Source: Ruminococcus sp. (GTDB lineage Bacteria; Bacillota; Clostridia; Oscillospirales; Ruminococcaceae). From it: DNA of 46,911 bases. The DNA is taken from the NCBI GenBank assembly GCA_015066875.1, contig SVNM01000007.1:1-46911 (forward strand), written 5' to 3'. The notes beneath the pieces are model-generated. The model saw only the letters and a list, made by a program, of their open reading frames with translations, was not told the origin of the DNA and ran no database searches. Position numbers and translations under genes: made by a program. This document shows, piece after piece, positions 33,285 through 41,904 of the stretch. Each line of letters opens with the position of its first letter. The first letter of the stretch is position 1.

Positions 33285-35126
33285 ATGCTTAAAGAAAAGA
33301 TAGAAAAAATACTTCTCTCTGTCCAGAAGCCTTCGAGATATATAGGTGGAGAAGTAGGAAGTGTAATCAAGGATAAATCGAAGATAGATGTTAGATTTGC
33401 ATTCTGCTTTCCTGATACATACGATATAGGAATGTCTCATCTGGGAATGAAGATACTCTATTCTCTTATAAATGAGCGTGAGAATTACTGGTGCGAAAGG
33501 GTTTTTGCTCCCGCAGAGGATTTTGAGCAGTTGATGAGAGATAACAATATCCCTCTTTACGGACTGGAAAGCCTTGATCCTTTGACGGAATTTGATTTTA
33601 TCGGCTTTACAATGCAGTATGAGCTTTCATATACCAATGTACTTAATATGCTTGATCTTGCCGGAATCCCTGTTTATGCAAGGGATCGCGGAGACTCTCT
33701 TAACAATATTGTATGTGCAGGAGGTCCCTGTGTATGTAATCCTGAGCCTCTTGCTGACTTTTTTGACCTTTTTATTCTTGGTGAAGGCGAAGAAGTAAAT
33801 CTTGAGCTTATGGATCTTTACCTTGAACATAAAAAGAAGGGAAGCAACCGCTATGAATTTCTGAAGGAGGCTTCTCAGATTCAGGGTATATATGTTCCTA
33901 TGTTCTACAATTTTGAGTATAACGAGGACGGAACTATCAGCAGTCTTACAGTGTCCGAAGGAGCTCCTGAAACAGTAAAGAAACGCATTATCAAGGATTT
34001 TGACAAGGTTTATTATCCCGATAATTTTGTAGTTCCTTTTACAGAGATCGTTCACGACAGAGCATCGGTAGAGGTGCTCAGAGGCTGTATAAGAGGTTGC
34101 AGATTCTGTCAGGCGGGCTTTATATACCGTCCATTCAGAGAAAAAAGCACAGATACAATATGTGCTCAGACAAAGGCGCTTTGTGAAAATACAGGCTATG
34201 ACGAGGTTTCGCTTGCTTCACTTAGTACAAGTGATCATTCGGAAATCAATAATATGCTTTCAAAGCTTATTGACTATACAGAGAGTGAACGCATTAATCT
34301 TTCACTGCCTTCATTAAGAGTTGATAATTTTTCAGAGGAGCTTCTTGAGAAAATTAAAAAAGTCAGAAAAAGCGGGCTTACCTTTGCTCCCGAAGCAGGC
34401 ACACAGCGACTCAGAGACGTTATTAACAAGAATGTAAGCGAAGAGGAGCTTATGAATACCTGCCGTATTTCCTTTGAAGGCGGTTATTCAAGTGTGAAGC
34501 TTTACTTTATGATGGGGCTTCCCACAGAAACCGATGAGGATATCGTGGGAATGGCAGAGCTTGCCCAGCGTGTTGTAGACCTGTATTACAGCATAGAAAA
34601 CCGTCCGAAAGGAAGGGGAGTGCAGGTTTCTATAAGTACGGCAACATTTGTTCCGAAGCCTTTTACTCCGTTCCAGTTCGAGCCTCAGGATACCCGTGCA
34701 GAGATAGAGCGTAAACAGAAGCTTCTTGTGGACTCGGTAAAGACAAAGAAGATCAAGGTAAGCTGGCATGATCCTGATGTAAGCATACTTGAAGCTGTCC
34801 TTGCAAAGGGTGACAGAAGACTCTGCGACGTAATATACACTGCCTGGAAGAAAGGCTGTAAATTTGACAGCTGGAGCGAATACTACAAGTTTGACAAATG
34901 GATGGAAGCTTTTGAGGAGTGTGGTGTTGCTCCTGAGTTTTATGCCAACAGAAAAATCGGATATGATGAAATTCTCCCCTGGGATCACCTTGATTATTAC
35001 ATTTCCAAGGAGTTTTTCGTAAGAGAAAATAAAACAGCACATAACGCTGTAACGACTCCACACTGCAGAAACAAATGCTCTGCCTGCGGAGTGACAAAAC
35101 ATACGGGAGGTAAGTGCTTTGCTTAG
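33285..35126 (+). CDS. B12-binding-type radical SAM protein (TIGR03960-like)
   Basis: This encodes 613 residues. The N-terminal third resembles a cobalamin-binding-type domain, with DTYDIGMSHLGMKILY and later CAGGPCVCNPEPLADF. The radical SAM core has the iron-sulfur motif CIRGCRFC (Cys268, Cys272, Cys275). Near the C-terminus are further Cys residues in CRNKCSACG. The family occurs across Clostridia as a pair with a DUF2344/TIGR03936 protein, and the pair is thought to modify RNA or protein; the substrate is unknown to me. It overlaps the DUF2344 gene by 8 bases. Confidence 0.9.
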   Translation: MLKEKIEKILLSVQKPSRYIGGEVGSVIKDKSKIDVRFAFCFPDTYDIGMSHLGMKILYSLINERENYWCERVFAPAEDFEQLMRDNNIPLYGLESLDPLTEFDFIGFTMQYELSYTNVLNMLDLAGIPVYARDRGDSLNNIVCAGGPCVCNPEPLADFFDLFILGEGEEVNLELMDLYLEHKKKGSNRYEFLKEASQIQGIYVPMFYNFEYNEDGTISSLTVSEGAPETVKKRIIKDFDKVYYPDNFVVPFTEIVHDRASVEVLRGCIRGCRFCQAGFIYRPFREKSTDTICAQTKALCENTGYDEVSLASLSTSDHSEINNMLSKLIDYTESERINLSLPSLRVDNFSEELLEKIKKVRKSGLTFAPEAGTQRLRDVINKNVSEEELMNTCRISFEGGYSSVKLYFMMGLPTETDEDIVGMAELAQRVVDLYYSIENRPKGRGVQVSISTATFVPKPFTPFQFEPQDTRAEIERKQKLLVDSVKTKKIKVSWHDPDVSILEAVLAKGDRRLCDVIYTAWKKGCKFDSWSEYYKFDKWMEAFEECGVAPEFYANRKIGYDEILPWDHLDYYISKEFFVRENKTAHNAVTTPHCRNKCSACGVTKHTGGKCFA

Positions 35127-35772
35127 ATTAAGAGCTGTATTTAAAAAGACAGGCAGATCGGTGTATATTTCGCATCTTGATCTTAACCGCTGTATGCTCA
35201 GAATATTCAGACGTTCAAAGCTTCCGGTATGGTACACAGAGGGCTTTAATCCTCACCCTTACTATTCCTTTGCACTTGCGCTCAGTCTTGGATTTGAGAG
35301 CGAGTGCGAGATAATGGATTTCAATATTACTGAGGATATCTCTCTTGAAGAGGTTAAAGAGCGTCTTAACGCAGTAATGCCTGAAGGTATGGGTGTTGTC
35401 TCGGTTTCAGAGCAGAAAAAGAAAATTACCGAAATAGCAAAGGCTGAGTACTGCATATTGATTGACGCTCAGAATACCGAAGAGCTTATTGCTGAGTTCA
35501 ATAAATTTATGGCTCAGGACGAGATAAATGTTGAGAAAAAGACCAAAAAGGGTATAAAGACAGTAGATATAAAGCCCGCCATAGAGGTGGTCAGCATTGT
35601 TGCTAATGAAGGAAAAGTCCTGCTTGATATGCGTCTTCCGGCGGGAACAAAGACAAACTACAATCCGACATTGGTTATCGACGCGTTCAGAGAATATGCC
35701 GAAAACACCTTTGAAATCCTTAAAATCAAACGTACCGGAATACTTTGTGAAAATAATGAAATTTTTTTGTAA
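35119..35772 (+). CDS. DUF2344/TIGR03936 radical SAM-associated protein
   Basis: This encodes 217 residues starting MLRLRAVFKKTGRSVYISHLDL, the typical N-terminus of this partner family. PVWYTEGFNPHPYYSFALALSLG is the conserved core. The start is a TTG at 35119 with GGGAGG at 35105-35110, 8 nt upstream, inside the end of the radical SAM gene. The overlap indicates coupled translation and joint function. In many Clostridia the pair precedes rng and rplU, but here rplS follows instead. Confidence 0.88.
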   Translation: MLRLRAVFKKTGRSVYISHLDLNRCMLRIFRRSKLPVWYTEGFNPHPYYSFALALSLGFESECEIMDFNITEDISLEEVKERLNAVMPEGMGVVSVSEQKKKITEIAKAEYCILIDAQNTEELIAEFNKFMAQDEINVEKKTKKGIKTVDIKPAIEVVSIVANEGKVLLDMRLPAGTKTNYNPTLVIDAFREYAENTFEILKIKRTGILCENNEIFL

Positions 35773-35778
35773 AAAGGC

Positions 35779-35807
35779 TTGCATTTTTTAAAAAAGTATG
35801 GTATGAT
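35779..35807 (+). promoter_or_regulatory. Promoter of the rplS operon
   Basis: TTGCAT (35779-35784), 17 nt and TATGAT (35802-35807), just after the DUF2344 stop. Confidence 0.75.
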
Positions 35808-35813
35808 ATAAAA

Positions 35814-36003
35814 GCATTTGAAGTCCGTTCGCTGTATGCGAATGAGAATTAATGCCGAAAGACATTAAATCGAACAGTCCTCTGCTTGCTTTTGATCGGC
35901 AGTTCAAGCTGATATGTTTATTATTATTTTCTGAGTTGTACGGAATGCTGAACCGTATCTCTCAGACAGGTAAGAATGTTCGGAAATTTAGGAGGAAATT
36001 ACA
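35814..36003 (+). ncRNA. Structured leader of rplS (L19 leader type)
   Basis: The transcript has about 190 nt before the rplS start. Visible hairpins are TTCGC/GCGAA near 35827, TTAATG/CATTAA near 35850-35870, and a long one at 35931-35965. The long hairpin has CTGAG/CTCAG and TACGG/CCGTA stems around an internal loop. Ribosomal protein L19 leaders that bind L19 and repress the operon are known in Firmicutes. I identify this as such a leader by position, length and structure, not by matching a consensus. Confidence 0.55.
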
Positions 36004-36348
36004 ATGGATGCACTTAAAATGATCAGCAATTCAAGCCTTAAGGAAAACGTTCCACAGTTTAATGTAGGTGATACTGTAAAGGTTCACGTACAGATCAAGG
36101 AAGGCGACAAGAGCCGTATCCAGATTTTTGAGGGTACAGTTATCGCTAAGAAGCACGGTGGAATCGCAGAGACATTTACTGTAAGACGTGTAGCTCACGG
36201 ATGCGGTATTGAAAGAGTTTTCCCTCTCCACTCTCCTGTTGTAGACAAGGTTGAGGTTGTAAGAAGCGGTAAGGTTCGCAGAGCTAAGCTTTACTACCTC
36301 AGAGACAGAGTAGGTAAGGCTGCTAAGGTTAAGGAGCAGATTCGCTAA
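36004..36348 (+). CDS. rplS: 50S ribosomal protein L19
   Basis: This encodes 114 residues of L19, which lies at the 30S-50S interface in bridge B6/B8. The blocks [44 protein letters not shown] and [11 protein letters not shown] are all standard. AGGAGGA lies before ATG. Codon bias is strong, as expected for high expression. The usual upstream rpsP-rimM-trmD genes are absent here, so rplS heads its own operon with a structured leader and a terminator directly after. Confidence 0.97.
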   Translation: MDALKMISNSSLKENVPQFNVGDTVKVHVQIKEGDKSRIQIFEGTVIAKKHGGIAETFTVRRVAHGCGIERVFPLHSPVVDKVEVVRSGKVRRAKLYYLRDRVGKAAKVKEQIR

Positions 36349-36361
36349 CAAGTTGCAGGCT

Positions 36362-36390
36362 GAGTTCAGACGGCATATGCTGTCTGACTC
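36362..36390 (+). other. Hairpin between rplS and its terminator
   Basis: GAGT, CAGAC and GCA pair with TGC, GTCTG and ACTC, separated by single-base bulges, around a TA turn. It has no T-tract and may stabilise the rplS message. Confidence 0.6.
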
Positions 36391-36404
36391 ATCTCTTTGC
36401 CTTG

Positions 36405-36427
36405 AAGGGACTTAGAGTCCCTTTTTT
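36405..36427 (+). terminator. Terminator after rplS
   Basis: AAGGGACT (36405-36412) pairs with AGTCCCTT (36416-36423) with a 3-nt loop and T-tract. Read-through into lepB is likely because no separate promoter was found before lepB. Confidence 0.85.
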
Positions 36428-36465
36428 GCTACTTGGAAATTTTTACGTAATGTGAGGAAATTAGT

Positions 36466-37095
36466 ATGGAAAACACTGAAAATAAAACAATCGGGAATAA
36501 CGTGGATAAAGATAAAAAAAGCAAATCATTATTAACAGATATTCTTGAGATTATTGAATCAACAATTATTACGGTATTTGCCATAGTAATGATTTTCACA
36601 TATCTGCTTCATCCTGTAAATGTTGTGGGAACATCAATGGTTCCTACACTTAATGACGAGGACAGAATATTTATGTCAACCGTTATGTTTGATCTGTCAT
36701 ACGGAGATATTGTTGTAATTGAGAACGATTCGGCATATCTTCTTGACGATTCAGGCGAGGTTTATGCAAGTCCCAGTGTTCCGCTGGACGAGTGTATTAT
36801 TAAAAGAGTAATAGCTTGTGGCGGACAGACAATTGATATAGACTTTGCAACTGGAACAGTAACAGTAGATGGCAAGGTTCTTGATGAACCATATATAAAT
36901 GATCTGACACTTGATAATGACGGCGCGTTTGAGTATCCTCTTTGCGTTCCTGAGGGATATTATTTTGTAATGGGTGATAACCGCAACCATTCATCAGACA
37001 GCCGAAATCAGCTTGTCGGTCTTATAAAGAAAGAGCAGATTTACGGAAAAGCTGTAATGAAATATGCTCCTTTTTCACAGTTTGAAATTTTATAA
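36466..37095 (+). CDS. lepB: Signal peptidase I (first copy)
   Basis: This encodes 209 residues. It cleaves signal peptides from exported proteins at the outer face of the membrane. A charged N-terminus (1-22) is followed by a membrane helix at about 24-48. Catalytic Ser57 lies in GTSMVPTL and Lys113 in IIKRVIA. Box D/E MGDNRNHSSDSR is complete. GAGGA lies before ATG. It follows rplS and precedes a second signal peptidase, consistent with the rplS-lepB-rbgA order of Firmicutes. Confidence 0.94.
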   Translation: MENTENKTIGNNVDKDKKSKSLLTDILEIIESTIITVFAIVMIFTYLLHPVNVVGTSMVPTLNDEDRIFMSTVMFDLSYGDIVVIENDSAYLLDDSGEVYASPSVPLDECIIKRVIACGGQTIDIDFATGTVTVDGKVLDEPYINDLTLDNDGAFEYPLCVPEGYYFVMGDNRNHSSDSRNQLVGLIKKEQIYGKAVMKYAPFSQFEIL

Positions 37096-37116
37096 TCAAT
37101 CCGGAGTGACTAATTA

Positions 37117-37710
37117 ATGAAAAGAAGTAAAAACAAGGAAAAAATCAATGAGTTATTCAGTATAATAGAAACTGTTTTTATTTCTATGTTTGTAATTACG
37201 CTTGTATTTACTTTTTTACTCAGAATTGCTACAGTTAAGGGCGATTCTATGATGAACACTCTTTTTGAGGACGATATGATACTTGCATCGGCGTTTTGTG
37301 TCGATCCCGAAGCTGAGGATATCGTTATAATCAACGCTTATGATGCTTATTTGCTTGATGAGAACAACAACATTGTAAAAAAAGAAGGTCTTGACAAGCA
37401 GATTGTAAAGCGTGTTATCGCTACCGAAGGACAGACCGTTGATATAGACTTTATAAAAGGTACGATTACTGTTGACGGGGTTGTACTTGAGGAAGATTAT
37501 ATCACAGGTCTTACTCATAATGATGAAAAAGCATTTACAGGAAAGTATCCTGTTACAGTGCCTGATGGCTATGTTTTCGTATTGGGCGATAACAGAGCCG
37601 TTTCAAAAGACAGCAGATCAGATGAAATAGGATTTGTTGCTGAAGAAGATATAGTAGGTAAGGTTTTTTTACGTATTTCACCAGTAAGTGAAATAGGTAT
37701 TATCAGTTGA
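37117..37710 (+). CDS. lepB: Signal peptidase I (second copy)
   Basis: This encodes 197 residues and is a tandem paralogue of the preceding gene. A membrane helix at about 16-36 precedes Ser44 in KGDSMMNTL and Lys98 in IVKRVIA. LGDNRAVSKDSR is complete, so the enzyme should be active. In the Ser box the usual Pro of SMxPTL is Asn, which differs from the first copy and may alter substrate choice. It lies 21 bases after the first lepB and 1 base before rbgA, so the genes are one operon. Confidence 0.93.
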   Translation: MKRSKNKEKINELFSIIETVFISMFVITLVFTFLLRIATVKGDSMMNTLFEDDMILASAFCVDPEAEDIVIINAYDAYLLDENNNIVKKEGLDKQIVKRVIATEGQTVDIDFIKGTITVDGVVLEEDYITGLTHNDEKAFTGKYPVTVPDGYVFVLGDNRAVSKDSRSDEIGFVAEEDIVGKVFLRISPVSEIGIIS

Positions 37711-37711
37711 T

Positions 37712-38599
37712 ATGGAGGAAGTTTTGGATAATTCTGAAATTAAAAATATACAGTGGTTTCCAGGACATATGGCTAAAACAAGAAGACTCATCAAGGCGAA
37801 TATTTCTCTTGTTGACGCTGTTGTGGAACTGCTTGATGCACGAACTCCTTTAAGTAGCGGAAACCCTGAAATGGAGTCTCTTACAGGAGGAAAGCCACGT
37901 ATAGTTCTGCTTAACAAATGCGATGTTGCAGATGAAAAGGCAACACAGGCATGGATTAATTATTACAACAAAAAAGGTGTCACAGCAATGGCTGTTGACT
38001 GTAAATCCGGAAAAGGACTTAAAAATTTTCTTCCCACTGTAAAAAACAAGGTTCTTAAGGAGCTTATGGAGAAAAGAAAAGCTCACGGTATGTCCGGAGC
38101 AACGATACGTCTTATGATAGTGGGAATTCCGAATGTGGGTAAGTCTTCGTTCATCAACAGAATGGCGGGAGCTAAACGCACAAAGGTTGAGGATCGTCCC
38201 GGTGTAACAAGAACAAAACAGTGGGTAAAATTAGAAAACGGTGTAGAGCTTCTTGATATGCCCGGAGTTCTGTGGCCTAAGTTTGAGGATCAGTCTGTTG
38301 CCCTTCGACTTGCGTTTACAGGAGCAATAAACGATGATATCCTTGATACAGAAACACTTGCAATGAAGCTTCTTTATTTCCTTGCTGAGAATTATCCCGA
38401 TTCGCTTAAAGAGCGCTATAAGGTAGAGGCACAGCCTGAGGATACAGGCCTGGTTCTTCTTGAAAAGGTAGGAAGAAAGCGTGGTATGATGATATCAGGC
38501 GGAGAAATTGATACCGAGCGCGCAGCAATAACTGTTCTTGATGAGTTCAGAAGCGGTAAGCTGGGCAAGATTACGCTTGAAATGCCGGAAAGGGAATAA
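37712..38599 (+). CDS. rbgA: Ribosome biogenesis GTPase RbgA/YlqF
   Basis: This encodes up to 295 residues of a circularly permuted GTPase needed for late 50S assembly. G motifs appear in the permuted order: NKCD near 67, then GIPNVGKSS near 138 (P-loop), then DMPG near 184. The N-terminal block NIQWFPGHMAKTRRLI is diagnostic. Start choice is open. ATG 37712 has no Shine-Dalgarno, whereas TTG at 37724 has GGAGG at 37714-37718, 5 nt upstream, and would give 291 residues. It is followed by rnhB after 1 base. Confidence 0.94.
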   Translation: MEEVLDNSEIKNIQWFPGHMAKTRRLIKANISLVDAVVELLDARTPLSSGNPEMESLTGGKPRIVLLNKCDVADEKATQAWINYYNKKGVTAMAVDCKSGKGLKNFLPTVKNKVLKELMEKRKAHGMSGATIRLMIVGIPNVGKSSFINRMAGAKRTKVEDRPGVTRTKQWVKLENGVELLDMPGVLWPKFEDQSVALRLAFTGAINDDILDTETLAMKLLYFLAENYPDSLKERYKVEAQPEDTGLVLLEKVGRKRGMMISGGEIDTERAAITVLDEFRSGKLGKITLEMPERE

Positions 38600-38600
38600 A

Positions 38601-39227
38601 ATGGCTAAATTGGTGTTGCATGAAGAGCTTTTCAGCTATGATAAAGAGCTGAGAAAGAAATATCCTGTGCTTTGCGGTGTCGATGAAGCGGGAAGAGGAC
38701 CTCTTGCAGGCGATGTTTATGCAGCTGCGGTTGTTCTCAGTGATGATGTTCTCATTGAAGGTCTTAACGACAGCAAGAAGATATCTGAGAAGAACAGAGA
38801 GCTTCTTTTTGATATAATAAGGGAAAAAGCTGATGCTTATTGTATAGCTACAGCAAGCGTTGAAGAGATTGATAGGCTGAATATACTTCAGGCAACAATG
38901 CTTGCAATGAAAAGAGCTGTTGAGGGACTTGGACTTAATCCCGATTATGCACTTGTTGACGGTAACAAGCTTCCTTCACTTGAGTGTCCCGCACAGTATG
39001 TTATAAAGGGAGATGCGACTTCAGCTTCAATAGCAGCTGCATCTGTTCTTGCAAAGGTTGCAAGAGACCGCTATATGAAGGAGATAGCCGAAAAATATCC
39101 TGAGTATATGTTTGAAAAGCATAAGGGATACGGCACAAAGCTTCATACAGAGATGCTTCTTAAGTATGGAGCGTCAGATGTTCATCGTAAAAGCTTTCTG
39201 AGGAAGATATTAAATGAAAAAAACTGA
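38601..39227 (+). CDS. rnhB: Ribonuclease HII
   Basis: This encodes 208 residues of the enzyme that nicks RNA in RNA-DNA hybrids and removes misincorporated ribonucleotides. The DEAGRGPLAG motif begins at Asp28 and holds the first metal ligands Asp28 and Glu29. VDGNKLP and KGDATSASIAAASVLAKVARD carry further active-site residues, and EKHKGYGTKLH is conserved. The ATG at 38601 follows an AAAGGGA site; an upstream reading into rbgA is not needed. It overlaps the next gene by 14 bases. Confidence 0.94.
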   Translation: MAKLVLHEELFSYDKELRKKYPVLCGVDEAGRGPLAGDVYAAAVVLSDDVLIEGLNDSKKISEKNRELLFDIIREKADAYCIATASVEEIDRLNILQATMLAMKRAVEGLGLNPDYALVDGNKLPSLECPAQYVIKGDATSASIAAASVLAKVARDRYMKEIAEKYPEYMFEKHKGYGTKLHTEMLLKYGASDVHRKSFLRKILNEKN

Positions 39228-39591
39228 AATCGGAAAAATCGGTGAAGATTACGTATGCTCATATCTTGAAAAATCAGGTTATACAGTAGTATCAAGAAAC
39301 TATCGTATAAAGGGTGGAGAGATTGATATCATCGCTGAAAATGATGATTATATCATTTTTGTAGAGGTAAAAACAAGAAAGCCTGACAGCCTTATAAGCG
39401 GATATGACGCAATTACAAAAAAGAAGAAAGAACTAATTATTAAAACAGCAGTTGATTATTGTTGCAAAAATCAAACTCTGCTTCAACCTCGCTTTGACGT
39501 GGCGCAGGTTATTTTCGATGGCAGAAGTGTTTGCAGCATTGATTATATAAAAAATGCCTTTGATACAACAGGCACTAAATTTATTTTTTAA
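39214..39591 (+). CDS. YraN/UPF0102 family protein
   Basis: This encodes 125 residues with an endonuclease-like core. GKIGEDYVCSYLEKSGY is followed by NYRIKGGEIDIIAENDDYIIFVEVKTRK, the D-x-n-ExK signature of the restriction-endonuclease-like fold. The biological substrate of UPF0102 proteins is not established. The position after rnhB is the usual one in Firmicutes. The start lies inside rnhB with translational overlap. Confidence 0.92.
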   Translation: MKKTEIGKIGEDYVCSYLEKSGYTVVSRNYRIKGGEIDIIAENDDYIIFVEVKTRKPDSLISGYDAITKKKKELIIKTAVDYCCKNQTLLQPRFDVAQVIFDGRSVCSIDYIKNAFDTTGTKFIF

Positions 39592-39602
39592 AGGGTGATG
39601 TT

Positions 39603-41096
39603 ATGTTATACAACAGTACAAGAGACAGTAGTATTAAGGTCAGCAGCGCCGAGGCTATTACTCGTGGTATTTCAGCGGAGGGAGGACTTTTTGTTCCTGA
39701 GTCAATTCCTGAAATTACTCTTGATGAGATCAAAACGCTCGGTACAAAGAGCTATGCTGATAAGGCTGCTTATGTATTTTCAAAGTTCCTTACAGATTTT
39801 ACTGAGGCTGAAATTCATTATTGTGCTGATAACGCATATAGTACAAAAAATTTTGAAAGTGAAAGTATCGCTGAAATCTCACATTTATTCGACGGTACAT
39901 ATATGCTTGAGCTGTGGCATGGCCCTACATGTGCATTCAAGGATATGGCACTTCAGATTTTACCTTACTTCCTTACAACATCAGCTAAGAAGATTAACCT
40001 TGATAAGAAGATAGTTATTCTTGTTGCAACATCAGGCGATACAGGTAAGGCTGCTCTTGAGGGATTTAAGGACGTAGAGGGCACACAGATTCTTGTTTTC
40101 TATCCCGAACAGGGTGTTAGTCCTATGCAGAAGCGTCAGATGAAGACTCAGGAGGGTGAAAACGTTGGCGTTTGTGCTCTCAAGGGCAATTTTGATGACT
40201 GCCAGACAGGCGTAAAAACTATTTTTACAGATGAGAATATCAAGAAGATGCTTGATGATAACGGTATGATGTTTTCAAGTGCGAATTCAATCAACTGGGG
40301 AAGACTTGTTCCGCAGATAGTTTACTATATCTCATCATATGCTGAGCTTGTTAAGGACGAGGAGATCGCTCTGGGAGATAAAATAAACATTGTTGTTCCC
40401 ACGGGTAATTTCGGCAACATTCTTGCAGCGTATTACGCAAAGCATATGGGCGTTCCGGTAAATAAGCTTATATGCGCTTCAAACATCAATAATGTTCTTA
40501 CAGATTTCATCAACACAGGAGTGTATGACAGAAACCGTAAGTTTTATGCAACATGTTCTCCATCAATGGACATTCTTATTTCAAGCAATCTTGAAAGACT
40601 CCTTTACCTTATGACAGGCAGAAATGACGCTGTTATTTCTGATTGGTTTGCTAAGCTTTCCGCTGAAGGCAGATACGAGGTAACAGAAGATATCAAGGCA
40701 AAGCTCAATGAAGAGTTCTATGGTGGATTCTGCGATGATGAGCAGACAAAGGCTACAATCAGCGAAATCTACAAGAAGTATTCATATACCTGCGATACAC
40801 ATACAGCTGTTGCTGTAAAGGTTTATGAGGACTATAAGAAGGAAACAGGTGATACAACAAAGACTGTTATTGCTTCTACAGCAAGTCCTTATAAGTTCAG
40901 CGCAAGTGTTCTTGAGGCACTTGATGGAACTGCTTCAGATCTTGATGAGTATGCAATGGTAGACAAGCTATATGAGCTTTCAAATCTTGCAATTCCGAGC
41001 GCTCTTGCTGATCTTAAGAATAAACCTGAGAGATTCAATGATTCTATTGAGAAGGATACTATGAAGGAATATGTTCTCAATGATCTCGGTATATAA
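39603..41096 (+). CDS. thrC: Threonine synthase
   Basis: This encodes 497 residues of the PLP enzyme that converts O-phosphohomoserine to threonine. The PLP lysine is Lys114 in CAFKDMA. The N-terminal block TRDSSIKVSSAEAITRGISAEGGLFVPE is the standard one of the long (E. coli/yeast-like) type. ATSGDTGKAAL binds phosphate, and PTGNFGN is also conserved. AAGGGTGA precedes ATG. It follows yraN after 11 bases and appears to be part of the same transcript. Confidence 0.95.
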   Translation: MLYNSTRDSSIKVSSAEAITRGISAEGGLFVPESIPEITLDEIKTLGTKSYADKAAYVFSKFLTDFTEAEIHYCADNAYSTKNFESESIAEISHLFDGTYMLELWHGPTCAFKDMALQILPYFLTTSAKKINLDKKIVILVATSGDTGKAALEGFKDVEGTQILVFYPEQGVSPMQKRQMKTQEGENVGVCALKGNFDDCQTGVKTIFTDENIKKMLDDNGMMFSSANSINWGRLVPQIVYYISSYAELVKDEEIALGDKINIVVPTGNFGNILAAYYAKHMGVPVNKLICASNINNVLTDFINTGVYDRNRKFYATCSPSMDILISSNLERLLYLMTGRNDAVISDWFAKLSAEGRYEVTEDIKAKLNEEFYGGFCDDEQTKATISEIYKKYSYTCDTHTAVAVKVYEDYKKETGDTTKTVIASTASPYKFSASVLEALDGTASDLDEYAMVDKLYELSNLAIPSALADLKNKPERFNDSIEKDTMKEYVLNDLGI

Positions 41097-41108
41097 ATAA
41101 GGTGACTG

Positions 41109-41801
41109 ATGAGTTTATTTGTTATTGGTGACCTGCATCTCTGTTTCGGAGATCCGGGAAAAACAATGAAAATATTTAATGGCTGGGATAATTATCAGGA
41201 ACTGATTGAAAAAAACTGGCGTGAGTCAATAAAAGAAGAGGATACTGTAGTGATTGCCGGCGATGTTTCGTGGGGAATGTCACTGCAACAGGCAAGACCG
41301 GATTTTGAATTTATTAATTCTCTTCCGGGTGAGAAGATAATCCTTAAAGGCAATCACGATTATTGGTGGAGTACCAAGAAGAAAATGGAGGATTTCTTTG
41401 CTTCAGAGGGATTTGAAACAATAAAAATTCTTCATAACAATCATTATCGCTATGGGAATTTCGGAATTTGCGGAACACGTGGCTGGGTGAATATGCCAGG
41501 AGAGACTCAGGACGCAAAGGTTCTTGCGCGAGAGGTCCAGAGGCTTGAAGCTTCAATAAAATCCGCTGTGGATAATCAGCTTGAACCTATTGTTTTTATG
41601 CATTATCCGCCTATATTCGGAAATAATTTCAATTACGATATTCTTGATATATTATATAGGTATAAAATCAAAGCTTGCTATTATGGACACATTCACGGAC
41701 GCAATGCGCATAATCTGTGCGTAAAAGGTGTATATGATGATATAGATTTTCATTTAATTTCTGGTGATTATTTACAATTTTCTCCACTAAAGGTGATGTG
41801 A
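41109..41801 (+). CDS. Calcineurin-like metallophosphoesterase
   Basis: This encodes 230 residues of the binuclear metallophosphoesterase fold. Metal-binding motifs are GDLHLCF (DxH), GDVSWG (GD), KGNHDYWW (GNHD), MHYPP, and YYGHIHGR (GHxH). Substrates in the family range from phosphoproteins to nucleotides, and the specific one is not evident. AAGGTGA lies directly before ATG. It closes the rplS-thrC gene run. No clear terminator was found after it. Confidence 0.9.
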   Translation: MSLFVIGDLHLCFGDPGKTMKIFNGWDNYQELIEKNWRESIKEEDTVVIAGDVSWGMSLQQARPDFEFINSLPGEKIILKGNHDYWWSTKKKMEDFFASEGFETIKILHNNHYRYGNFGICGTRGWVNMPGETQDAKVLAREVQRLEASIKSAVDNQLEPIVFMHYPPIFGNNFNYDILDILYRYKIKACYYGHIHGRNAHNLCVKGVYDDIDFHLISGDYLQFSPLKVM

Positions 41802-41833
41802 ATTATCACGAATGTAGAAGTGTGAGAATTCTA

Positions 41834-41862
41834 TAGAAAATATAATTGAATTGTGGTATAAT
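41834..41862 (+). promoter_or_regulatory. Promoter of tig
   Basis: TAGAAA (41834-41839), 17 nt and TATAAT (41857-41862), with an extended TG element just before the -10. Confidence 0.65.
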
Positions 41863-41904
41863 ATTAAAAGTATGGTTTATAAAATAATGGAGGAAATATA
41901 AATT

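Noticed and set aside
39595-40014. 139-residue frame overlapping thrC
   Set aside because: It is a shifted reading of thrC. Threonine synthase is complete in the other frame, with its PLP lysine.
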